DNA of 64,000 nucleotides, taken from contig NZ_JAIVAL010000007.1 in assembly GCF_020171985.1 (NCBI RefSeq), positions 1 through 64,000 of the forward strand, in the 5' to 3' direction. The first letter of the stretch is position 1, and each line of letters begins with the position of its first letter. Below are positions 25,857 to 33,640 of this stretch, piece by piece. A program made the position numbers and the translations under genes. The notes under the pieces were generated by a model, which was given only the letters and a program-made list of their open reading frames with translations, did not search any database and was not told the DNA's origin. The DNA comes from Halobacillus halophilus (GTDB lineage: Bacteria; Bacillota; Bacilli; Bacillales; Halobacillaceae).

Positions 25857-26759
25857 TTAGTCCAATGTAAAATCTCCAGAACTCGTTTTCACTACGATCT
25901 GATACGTCTGATCTCCTTTATGACCTTTTACCTCATGCTCCTCTCTTCTCTCATAATGAATGCCATCCAGTTGAATGTGTTCGTCTCCTGAACTTGATCG
26001 ATAACTCAGCATAAACGATGTAGGTTCTTCTTCAAACGAAAAAGTAACATCACCGCTCGACGTATTGGCTGTTAAATTTCCCGCCAGACGCTTGTGCGAT
26101 ACATCCACTTTGCCCGAGGAAGATTCAGCCTTCATTTCATGAACTAGTAGTCCGTTTCCTTCTATATCTCCACTGCTTGTTTCCAATTCGACCTCAGCGT
26201 CTGAACCATTTACGTTTTTCAGCATTACATCTCCACTGGAAGAATGGATGTTCAGCTTTTCCTCCATTTGCAGATTAGATACTTCTATGTCCCCGGAACT
26301 TGAGGAAGCAATCAGGTGATTGACTTGCAGTTCATGAAGGCTGACTTCGGATGACGAGGTGTTAATTTTTACGAATTCCAGTTTCTTCCTGGGTACTTCA
26401 ACGATTAATTTCAAGTCATCGCCTCGGATAAAACCAAATGAAAGTCCGAGCCCTTTATTCTTTTCAAGCTTTACTCTTAATTCCCCGTCCATCTCTTCCA
26501 CTTGATACGAATACTTTTTCCAATTCCGGGCATATCCGCTCAGCGTGACTTGAATTTGATTGCTTTCCCCTTTGATGAATTGGATACCAGTCGTTGAAGT
26601 ATCTACATTGATGCCTTGAATTTCACCCGCCGTAAAGGCTTCTTGCTTATGTACCTCTCGCTTTTCATTTTCTGAGGACTTCGTATTCTGAAATGAGATC
26701 AATGTTCCTGCCCCTCCGAGAATCAAAGCAAGCAATACAATCCATACCGCTTTTTTCAT
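25857..26759 (-). CDS. Membrane-anchored DUF4097 beta-strand repeat protein
   Basis: 300 residues from ATG at 26759 (ribosome site GAGAGGAGCAAGG). One N-terminal membrane helix (AVWIVLLALILGGAGTLI) anchors an outside domain. Seven [ST]SSG[DK] turns (for example SSSGDIEVSN, SSSGKVDVSH, TSSGDFTLD) recur about every 20-30 residues and mark the parallel beta-helix of DUF4097 'putative adhesin' proteins. Relatives often sit with envelope-stress genes; none is evident here. The role is unknown. Confidence 0.85.
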   Translation of the reverse strand: MKKAVWIVLLALILGGAGTLISFQNTKSSENEKREVHKQEAFTAGEIQGINVDTSTTGIQFIKGESNQIQVTLSGYARNWKKYSYQVEEMDGELRVKLEKNKGLGLSFGFIRGDDLKLIVEVPRKKLEFVKINTSSSEVSLHELQVNHLIASSSSGDIEVSNLQMEEKLNIHSSSGDVMLKNVNGSDAEVELETSSGDIEGNGLLVHEMKAESSSGKVDVSHKRLAGNLTANTSSGDVTFSFEEEPTSFMLSYRSSSGDEHIQLDGIHYERREEHEVKGHKGDQTYQIVVKTSSGDFTLD

Positions 26760-26972
26760 AATCCTTGCTCCTCTCACTATAAAAATTTAAGAAATGGCAG
26801 CGGATGAGAAATATTTCAGCTTCCATAAAGTCTGTGCAAGTTCATGTTTTCACCAAACTCGCAAGTGCTATTGATATATTATTAAAAATATACCTTATAC
26901 TCCTCAGCAAAGAAAGAATTTCTTCTGCACAAGAAAACAGCCTCCCTCCCTTTTGAGAAGGCTGACTGTTTA

Positions 26973-27770
26973 TTAGAAGTATACCTTGATTTTCACAAGG
27001 TCCTGAATACTGCCATCTTTAGCACTTCGACTGTAAACCCACAGTTCTCCCGAATCGGCTGTAGGCTGGCGATCGAATGGAATGGCACTGCTGAAAAATC
27101 CGTATTCCGGAGCACCTTTGTCCGTCATAGCGTAACGTTCGTTGGACACCACGACACCATTACTGTCCCTCAGCTGGTAATTGACGACCGCTTCGAATAC
27201 TCTCGCGTATCCTTCTACCATGTCTCCACTATTTATGGTCGAACCTGGCAGAGGGCGGGTCACGAAAATATTCCTTGAAGTCGGAATCGGAATAATAAGA
27301 TGATAACCCGGCCAGATTACATCTCTTTGGAAACCAGGCCGATCGGCATTAGCTTCTTCCAGGTCCGTAACACGTACCCCAAATCGTCTTGCAATTGAAT
27401 ACAGGGTATCCCCTGTAGTAATTTTATAAGTAAACGCTGGAACAAGCAGCCTCTGGCCTACTCCAATGATGTTGGGATCGGGAATATTGTTCACTCCCGC
27501 CAAAAGATCAACGTGAGTACCAAACGTTTGAGCGATAGCCGTTAAGGTATCTCCGTTCGTCACGATATGGGTCATGATCGGATCGAGTGTCGAGGTAGGT
27601 ACGATCAGAACATCATCAGGATAAATTAATCCCCGATCGGTCACAGGCGGGTACAGATGGTTCGCCCTTTCAATACCGGTAGTCGTACTGCCGAAACGAC
27701 TGGCAATCGCAAATAGCGTGTCACCAGATTTGACCGTGTAGATCAGCCCTTTTCTTGATGTAACAGGCAT
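26973..27770 (-). CDS. Three-LysM protein with C-terminal Gmad2-like domain
   Basis: 265 residues from ATG at 27770 (GAGGAGGTGTAAG). Three LysM peptidoglycan-binding repeats start at YTVKSGDTLFAIA, HIVTNGDTLTAIA and YKITTGDTLYSIA. The C-terminal part (IFVTRPLPGSTINSGDMVEG...LWVYSRSAKDGS) looks like the immunoglobulin-like Gmad2 domain found in spore and germination proteins. There is no signal peptide, so a spore-cortex or coat location from the mother cell is plausible. The gene is single. Confidence 0.85.
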   Translation of the reverse strand: MPVTSRKGLIYTVKSGDTLFAIASRFGSTTTGIERANHLYPPVTDRGLIYPDDVLIVPTSTLDPIMTHIVTNGDTLTAIAQTFGTHVDLLAGVNNIPDPNIIGVGQRLLVPAFTYKITTGDTLYSIARRFGVRVTDLEEANADRPGFQRDVIWPGYHLIIPIPTSRNIFVTRPLPGSTINSGDMVEGYARVFEAVVNYQLRDSNGVVVSNERYAMTDKGAPEYGFFSSAIPFDRQPTADSGELWVYSRSAKDGSIQDLVKIKVYF

Positions 27771-28010
27771 TCTTACACCTCCTCTCTCCATATATTACGA
27801 GAACATCATAAGAGTCGGAACGGCGTTTCTATACTGGCGTATGAATCTTTTCTGCAGCAAATGACTGGCCCCTGAACGTTGAAAGCCCATCAGCATTTAT
27901 TACCCAGGTACACGCCTTATTTCACCGCCACTTAATATGAAGGACGTCACTTCCACTCGTTTCAAAAGAAATTTGTTACAATATAGAAAATGGCAGCGGA
28001 GGGATGAACG

Positions 28011-28667
28011 ATGAAAAAATGGGCATTCGTTTCAGATTTTGATGGTACGATCTCGACTAAAGATTTTTACTGGGTTATCATTGAGAAATACTATCCGGAA
28101 GGCCGAGACCTTTTTAAGAAGTGGAAGGCAGGTCATATGAAGGACATCGAATTTTTACGCTCGATCTTCACATCCATCAACCAGCATGAGGAGCAGATTA
28201 TCAAGGATATCCTCAATATCCCGATCGATGAGTATGTCCCGTCTTTTATTCAGCACGTACAGAACAATGGAGGAGACTTTTATATTCTAAGTGCCGGTAC
28301 AGATTACTACATACACCACATTTTAAAAGAATACAACATTCAAAATGTGACCGTTTATTCTAATGAAGGATATTACGAGAACCTCAATGTTCATTTAAAT
28401 ATTGATCCTTCCCACCGGCATCATTCGGAACGTTACGGAATCGACAAATCCAAAGTGGTACAGGAGCTGAAACAGGAATACGAAACCGTGCATTTTGCCG
28501 GCGACAGCGAGCCCGATTCGCACCCAGCTGTTTATGCCGATGCCACCTTTGCTAAAGATGCTCTGCAGAAGATTCTAAGCGAGAAGAATGTACCCTATAC
28601 TCCTGTGAAAACGTTTAGAGATATCCAGACTGATTTAGAGAAAAAAGGGTTTTTGTCACATGACTAA
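28011..28667 (+). CDS. MtnX-like HAD-IB phosphatase
   Basis: 218 residues. Motif I is SDFDGT (nucleophile Asp in DFDGT), motif II is around LSAGTDYYI, and motifs III/IV are in DKSKVV and HFAGDSEPDSHPA. It belongs to the HAD-IB group with MtnX (methionine salvage), but no mtn genes are nearby. It overlaps the next gene, a glycerol-1-phosphate dehydrogenase-like enzyme, by 8 bases. The two may therefore act in sequence on a phosphorylated polyol; the substrate is inference only. Confidence 0.82.
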   Translation: MKKWAFVSDFDGTISTKDFYWVIIEKYYPEGRDLFKKWKAGHMKDIEFLRSIFTSINQHEEQIIKDILNIPIDEYVPSFIQHVQNNGGDFYILSAGTDYYIHHILKEYNIQNVTVYSNEGYYENLNVHLNIDPSHRHHSERYGIDKSKVVQELKQEYETVHFAGDSEPDSHPAVYADATFAKDALQKILSEKNVPYTPVKTFRDIQTDLEKKGFLSHD

Positions 28668-29712
28668 TCCCATTACAAACATTCCGATTCCAGCTATTCT
28701 GGAAATTAAGAGCGGCATCATCTACCATCTTCAGGAGATTTTTGATCGTCATGGATTTGAAAATATCCTCATGCTGTTTGATTCATTTACGATGGATCAA
28801 TGGGAGTCAAACATCAAAGATTCTCTGTCCACTACCAAAGTGGATACAGTCCTTATGCAGCCTCATGCCGAGGTTCATGATCTGATTAAGCAAGCTTTTT
28901 CCTTACAAATGTATGATGCGATCGTTGCGGTGGGCGGAGGAGCCGTGATTGACTGCGGTAAATATATGGCCTTTTCCCGCCAGACTCCTTTTATCAGCAT
29001 TCCAACGTCAGCCTCTAACGATGGATTTGCAAGCAGTAATTGCTCATTAATGATTGATGGGAAGAAAACAACGGTTCCTGCTAAAGTCCCGTATGGCATC
29101 ATTGCCGATCTTGATATTATACAAAACGCACCTTCCCCCTTTATCTTAGCTGGCGTAGGAGACCTGATGTCCAATATTACAGCCCTGTATGACTGGGAAT
29201 TCGAAGATCGTCAGGGGATAAGCCAGGTAAATGCGTTTGCGTCCATGCTTAGTAAAAAAGCGGTAAACAGCTTTGTTCGAACGCCTATGCAGGACATTCA
29301 GGATCCTACTTTTTTAAAAGAGCTCGTCAGTTCATTAACGATGGGCGGAGTGGCCACCATTATCAGCGGAAACAGCTCCCCCATCAGCGGCTCCGAGCAT
29401 CTGATTTCCCATGCGCTTGATAAATACGCTGAACATCCTCACATGCACGGGATTCAGGTGGGAATCGCGACGTATATTATGGCAAATGTTCAGGAACATC
29501 GTGCCGAACGGATGCAAAAAGTGTTTAAACGGACAGGCTTTTTTGATTATATAAAAACGCTGGAAGTGAAGAAAGCCGATTTCAAAATGGCTATTGAAAA
29601 CAGTCCAGACATCAAGCCGCACCGCTATACGTATTTGCATGATAAGAAATACCAGCGTAAAGCACTGGATTTTCTGGATCAGGACCCGATGCTTCAAGAA
29701 ATATTACGATAG
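28660..29712 (+). CDS. Glycerol-1-phosphate dehydrogenase-like enzyme (AraM/EgsA type)
   Basis: 350 residues of the iron/zinc alcohol dehydrogenase superfamily. The NAD-binding VAVGGGAVIDCGKYMA is the family signature, and IPTSASNDGFASS plus later His residues (SEHLISHALD, HMHGIQVG) give the metal site. Relatives reduce dihydroxyacetone phosphate to sn-glycerol-1-phosphate. Translational overlap with the HAD phosphatase suggests a two-step pathway, possibly glycerol or another polyol from DHAP. The ribosome site is weak, consistent with coupling. Confidence 0.85.
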   Translation: MTNPITNIPIPAILEIKSGIIYHLQEIFDRHGFENILMLFDSFTMDQWESNIKDSLSTTKVDTVLMQPHAEVHDLIKQAFSLQMYDAIVAVGGGAVIDCGKYMAFSRQTPFISIPTSASNDGFASSNCSLMIDGKKTTVPAKVPYGIIADLDIIQNAPSPFILAGVGDLMSNITALYDWEFEDRQGISQVNAFASMLSKKAVNSFVRTPMQDIQDPTFLKELVSSLTMGGVATIISGNSSPISGSEHLISHALDKYAEHPHMHGIQVGIATYIMANVQEHRAERMQKVFKRTGFFDYIKTLEVKKADFKMAIENSPDIKPHRYTYLHDKKYQRKALDFLDQDPMLQEILR

Positions 29713-29795
29713 TTACGCAGGAAAACCTCTCTTTAGAGAATAGCTCTGACCTTTGAAGCAAACATTAGAGATATGAAAAAAGGAGGATACTGCTT

Positions 29796-29987
29796 ATGAA
29801 CAAAGAACGCGCTAAAGAAATTTTCCATTCCCCCGAAATGATTGCGGTTACCCATGAGGACAGACCGGTTTACATCGAAGAAGTGATTGAAAGAAGTGAA
29901 ACCGCAAGAATCCATCCCGTCGATCAGCCGAATATTTTTCAGGAAGTTCCTTTGTACGAACTGAAGGAAACGGAAGCACAGCATTAA
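29796..29987 (+). CDS. sspH: H-type small acid-soluble spore protein
   Basis: 63 residues. The N-terminal MNKERAKEIFHSPEMIAVTH and the segment SETARIHPVDQP...VPLYELKE follow the SspH pattern. It should be made late in sporulation in the forespore. The ribosome site AAAGGAGG is strong and a terminator begins 3 bases after the stop. It supports an endospore-forming host. Confidence 0.88.
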   Translation: MNKERAKEIFHSPEMIAVTHEDRPVYIEEVIERSETARIHPVDQPNIFQEVPLYELKETEAQH

Positions 29988-29990
29988 TAA

Positions 29991-30037
29991 AGAAGCCGCA
30001 TTCAGGCTCCGGCCTTAGATGCGGCTTCTTTTTTTAT
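29991..30037. terminator. Bidirectional terminator between sspH and the YwaF-like gene
   Basis: Arms AGAAGCCGCAT and ATGCGGCTTCT followed by TTTTTTTT on the plus strand. It lies between convergent genes. Confidence 0.85.
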
Positions 30038-30056
30038 GTAATTTTTCAATCTGTTC

Positions 30057-30821
30057 CTATAGATAATGATACTTTTCATCTTTTAACCCGGTGCTCTTTT
30101 TCCAAATTCGCATGAGTGAAATAAAGCGATATAACCCATACATGCCAAGAAATATGCCAAAGCAGAAGATTTCTAAATTGACGTAGTACCATACCCCTTC
30201 CCCAAGCGCATCAAGCGGAGTACTCACATCAGGGGTACCGGCCAGAAACAAGTAGTTCGTACCGATTCTCCGGTTAAGGAAAAAGATAAAAACAGCATAA
30301 AGATTCAAATAACCAAACATCATTAAAAGTGAACGGAACGTGATACGTGCAGAACTAATCAGAATTAAAAAAATGCCAGTCCAGGCCAAAGCCATATGGT
30401 GCAGGAAAAATTTCAAAAATCGAAAATGCGGAAACGAGTAAAATACCTCCGGCGTTAATAACGTTACGACTGGCGGAATAATCCCAATGAAATATACAAT
30501 CTGTATGACTTTGTGCCGATAAAAAAGGAGCGCACCCATTCCAAGAAAAGATGCGATTCCGCACAAGTGAAGCGGTGCATGATCTTCCATATTCCAGTTA
30601 TTGTTCGCAAGCCCCCAGAACGTCTGCCCAATTTCACAACCGAGCAATAGAGCAAATAAACTCCATCTTACCCATTTCTGCAGCTTATTATTTTTTCGTA
30701 ACGAACGGTGAAAAATCAGCAGCAAAGCCATTCCGGAAAAAAGAATAGCGAGCATAATCAGGTGACTCGGTGATAAAAATTCGAATCTGTCTTGTATTTC
30801 AATATTAAACCAATCCGGCAT
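30057..30821 (-). CDS. YwaF-like integral membrane protein (TIGR02206 type)
   Basis: 254 residues with about seven membrane helices. Landmarks are SPSHLIMLAILF, HAPLHLCGIASFLG and the C-terminal LDALGEGVWYYVNLE. It matches the B. subtilis YwaF family, whose function is unknown. The start follows GGAAGGAGGATGGG. It is a single gene. Confidence 0.82.
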   Translation of the reverse strand: MPDWFNIEIQDRFEFLSPSHLIMLAILFSGMALLLIFHRSLRKNNKLQKWVRWSLFALLLGCEIGQTFWGLANNNWNMEDHAPLHLCGIASFLGMGALLFYRHKVIQIVYFIGIIPPVVTLLTPEVFYSFPHFRFLKFFLHHMALAWTGIFLILISSARITFRSLLMMFGYLNLYAVFIFFLNRRIGTNYLFLAGTPDVSTPLDALGEGVWYYVNLEIFCFGIFLGMYGLYRFISLMRIWKKSTGLKDEKYHYL

Positions 30822-30954
30822 CCCATCCTCCTTCCAACCTTCTGTTCAGGAAATACATTCCTTAACCTTAGTACGATTGACCAGTTAAATGGTTTCAGAT
30901 TAATTTGAAAGGGTATCATAAGTAATAAGCAAAAATACCCAAGGAGTAAATCCT

Positions 30955-31230
30955 ATGAACCAAGATATCCTATTACTATCTAAGATTACCTCCAGAGATA
31001 AGAAAGCCTTAAGCGATCTGTACGATAAGTACGTACACTACCTCTATAATTTGATTCATCGATACATAACAGAAGTCCATCGAATCGAAAAAGTTATAAG
31101 AAGGTTATTTGATTGTATATGGAAAGCCCCTCAATCATTTTCCGAAAGTCAACCTTTTTCAAAAACGATAACCATCTTCTGCCTGAAGATCATTCAGAGA
31201 GAAAAAACTTGTAGTCCCTGTAATTACTAG
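30955..31230 (+). CDS. Short protein resembling only region 2 of an ECF sigma factor
   Basis: 91 residues with a good ribosome site (AAGGAG, 8 bases). The part LSKITSRDKKALSDLYDKYV followed by HYLYNLIHRYITE resembles ECF sigma region 2, up to IWKAPQSF (typical VWKxxxxF). The remainder is short and there is no region 4 helix-turn-helix, so it cannot act as an ordinary sigma factor. It could be a truncated remnant, a shadow of a lost regulator, or a small sigma-like partner protein. Confidence 0.55.
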   Translation: MNQDILLLSKITSRDKKALSDLYDKYVHYLYNLIHRYITEVHRIEKVIRRLFDCIWKAPQSFSESQPFSKTITIFCLKIIQREKTCSPCNY

Positions 31231-31317
31231 ACTGTAAAGCTTCTATCGACAAGTTTTTTTGACGCTTCTGCCCCACTCTATTAAAATAGTAGAGAACACA
31301 AGGAAAGGGGCGTCCCT

Positions 31318-31902
31318 ATGCCGGAGTTAACTCATGAGGATTATAAGATCCACTATGATTTACATACCAAACCTACGATTTATTACGTAAAGATTTATAT
31401 GGATGAATTGAATGGAGCTCAAGTTACCGCTCCAGAGAAAAGAAAGCCTGAATTAATCGAAGCATTTCTTAAGAAGAAGGCTGCCTGGATGAAAGAAACA
31501 TGGGAAAAGCATCACGCCGAGCTGTACCATGTTGATCGCCTTTCCATGGAAGAGGGGCAGAAAATCAATTACCTAGGCCGCTCTTATCAATTAATTCTAA
31601 ACGAAGGCCATGACTACGCTTTTTCCTTCAACAAAGGTAAATTCCTTTTCACCTATCCCGAGGATGAAAAAGAGGACCAGGCTAATAAAAAGCTGATCGC
31701 ACTTGCGAAAGAGTGGTTAAGGGAGAAGTCTGAGAAAAAATTCTCCGACCTTCATTCCAGATCCATTTCCCCTGAGGAAGATGCCGCCCGCTTAGGTAAG
31801 AAGGACCGGGATGCGATCGTATTGAATTGGCGATTGATTCAACAGCCTAAAGAATCCATAAAAGAGAACATCCAGAAGCTAATTGATGAAGAAACCTGTT
31901 AA
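31318..31902 (+). CDS. DUF45/YgjP-like protein lacking the metallopeptidase motif
   Basis: 194 residues, start after AAGGAAAGGGGCG. It tracks the YgjP/DUF45 family through YLGRSYQLIL, the helical middle (LAKEWLREKSEKKF) and RLGKKDRDAIVLNWRLIQQP, which corresponds to the family's 'RWGSC...LNWRL'. Where the active-site HExxH helix should follow, it has ESIKENIQKLIDEETC and a stop, so the zinc-protease core is missing. It is probably catalytically dead; the role is unknown. Confidence 0.72.
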   Translation: MPELTHEDYKIHYDLHTKPTIYYVKIYMDELNGAQVTAPEKRKPELIEAFLKKKAAWMKETWEKHHAELYHVDRLSMEEGQKINYLGRSYQLILNEGHDYAFSFNKGKFLFTYPEDEKEDQANKKLIALAKEWLREKSEKKFSDLHSRSISPEEDAARLGKKDRDAIVLNWRLIQQPKESIKENIQKLIDEETC

Positions 31903-31920
31903 ATTCCTGATCGATAGGAA

Positions 31921-31967
31921 TTCATAAAGCTTGCAGAGCGACAAACTGTCTCTGCAAGCTTTATGAA
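31921..31967. terminator. 18-bp palindrome after the DUF45-like gene
   Basis: Perfect arms TTCATAAAGCTTGCAGAG and CTCTGCAAGCTTTATGAA around an 11-base loop, 18 bases after the stop. There is no T-tract, so it is either a weak terminator or an mRNA-stabilising stem. The stretch from here to 32115 shows no convincing gene. Confidence 0.6.
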
Positions 31968-32114
31968 TATATACAATGTATTGAAAAACATAATATGAAA
32001 AGGCAGCGTTTGATTGCCCTTCACATTTCGGATAGCTTGAATCCCCTTAAAAATAGCCTGTCCGGGGGCTTTGTCTATGAAAGCCTCCAATGGGGTAAAA
32101 GAAGCGCGTATAGT

Positions 32115-32930
32115 TTATTTCTTCATCCACACCTGCTCGATCATTTGCTGAGGGGCTCTGCTCTTATACACCTCATACACTGGATGCTTGTGGGGGACGT
32201 TAAAAGCGACGACCCGGTAGCCGGAAAAATGTTGCTCGACACTTGAAAGCAATAAGTCATAGGAAGCTTTCCCATCAATCGCTTGTAATTGAAATAAGGT
32301 CAGCGTATGTTTCGACTGTTGATTCAGGACTACATATCCAAGCGTGTCACCTTCATCTTTAATAGCATAAATTTCTCGACGATCTACAAATGCAATCTTA
32401 TTCTGCCAGGGGACCGGCTCTTTGATAACACCAAGCTCCATCCAATCATAAAGGGAAACCAGCTTCACCGTATACGGAGCTCCTCCACTCTTTTCAAACA
32501 TCATTCTCATCGTCGATAATCGGTCATACACAACATACCCGTATTTTTCATATAAACGGATGGCTCCTTTATTATCAGAAATGGCTTCAAGAGTGGAGAC
32601 CTCCACCTTTTTCTCCTTAAACAGGTCCTCTGACATCTGAATAAGTTCACGCCCCACACCTCTTCCTCTATAATCAGGATGTACAGCCGTGCCACCGTTA
32701 TAAGCGGTTAACTTGCCATCGATTGGCTGAATACTGTTCAGTATGATTCCGACTGGTTTTGCGCCATCGTAGACCACGAACGAATATTCTGGCGATAGTT
32801 TCTTCGAGGCAAGGGTCTGAATAAACGTATCAGCCGTCATTTGTATCTCTACCGAATAATCCTGAAATCCTTCATTCATGGCAGTTAGAGCGTCTTCGAT
32901 AGAGCTATGAAGCAATGATTTGATTTCCAT
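32115..32930 (-). CDS. GNAT-family N-acetyltransferase
   Basis: 271 residues. The acetyl-CoA site is HPDYRGRGVGRELI (Q/RxxGxG/A type), followed by YEKYGYVVYDR. A C-terminal extension of about 110 residues looks like a second, degenerate GNAT-like domain, as in several Bacillus two-domain acetyltransferases. The start follows AAGGGAGAATTGTA. The acceptor substrate is unknown and there are no operon partners. Confidence 0.85.
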   Translation of the reverse strand: MEIKSLLHSSIEDALTAMNEGFQDYSVEIQMTADTFIQTLASKKLSPEYSFVVYDGAKPVGIILNSIQPIDGKLTAYNGGTAVHPDYRGRGVGRELIQMSEDLFKEKKVEVSTLEAISDNKGAIRLYEKYGYVVYDRLSTMRMMFEKSGGAPYTVKLVSLYDWMELGVIKEPVPWQNKIAFVDRREIYAIKDEGDTLGYVVLNQQSKHTLTLFQLQAIDGKASYDLLLSSVEQHFSGYRVVAFNVPHKHPVYEVYKSRAPQQMIEQVWMKK

Positions 32931-33066
32931 TACAATTCTCCCTTATCCATTCGACTTGAGTATAGAAAAGTGAACCATCTGATCCTCCACTGTAAAATAG
33001 AATCGTTCTCAATAAACGATCCCTTTTCCTGCAGAATGGAATTCGATATACGGTTAACCTTCTCCG

Positions 33067-33384
33067 TTATTTCCTATTATGCTCTTTCCTTTTTAGAGCA
33101 GTTCTATAGGAGAAAACTTCACCTGACATAATCCCATGTTTAATCACAGGGTCTTCATTCATAAACATTTCTGCCTTTTCATCGTTTTCTTCCTCAAAAA
33201 TAACAATCCCAAAACCCTTATCATCATCTCTCTCTGTTTTACCAGCTGTGATTACTTTGCCATCCTCACAGCAGCCTTTCAATCTGGCAAAGTGCTGTCT
33301 AACCAGACCTTCGTCATGTTCGGTCCAATTTTTTTCTTCGTATAGCCGGGGAATAAGCTTTAACACGTAAATGTACTCTCTCAC
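33067..33384 (-). CDS. YciI-family protein
   Basis: 105 residues from a GTG start preceded by AGAGGTGG. The YciI-like ferredoxin fold is suggested by YIYVLKLIPRL, the His/Asp pair region (WTEHDEGLVRQHFARL) and DKGFGIVIFEEENDEKAEMF...DP. Family members are small dimeric proteins with proposed lyase-like chemistry. The 250 bases upstream to the cadA terminator hold no gene. Confidence 0.8.
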   Translation of the reverse strand: MREYIYVLKLIPRLYEEKNWTEHDEGLVRQHFARLKGCCEDGKVITAGKTERDDDKGFGIVIFEEENDEKAEMFMNEDPVIKHGIMSGEVFSYRTALKRKEHNRK

Positions 33385-33609
33385 AAAACCACCTCTTCTT
33401 TTCTAAATATCCATTCCATTATTTTTTCAACAAAAAAAGGTATGTTCCTTCTTGAACGTAATTTCTTCCAGAGAGTTCATGCAAGCTATTCTTTCCAGAC
33501 TCTCATCTAATACAAGAGTCTTATTACGCGGGAAGTTTTGTTAAAGACACATTTTCTTGCCTGGGTTCAGGACTGTAACTAGCTTCCTCATGTTACTCAA
33601 TCATATCGT

Positions 33610-33640
33610 AAAAAAATAGAGAGGCGCACCTCTCTATTTT
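33610..33640 (-). terminator. Terminator overlapping the cadA stop codon
   Basis: AAAAATAGAGAGG and CCTCTCTATTTTT pair around a short loop, with a T-run on the minus strand. The TAG stop codon of the ATPase lies inside the 5' arm. Confidence 0.85.

Noticed and set aside
31995..32246. 83-residue plus-strand frame
   Set aside because: Mostly antisense to the acetyltransferase gene, with no ribosome site and no recognisable family.
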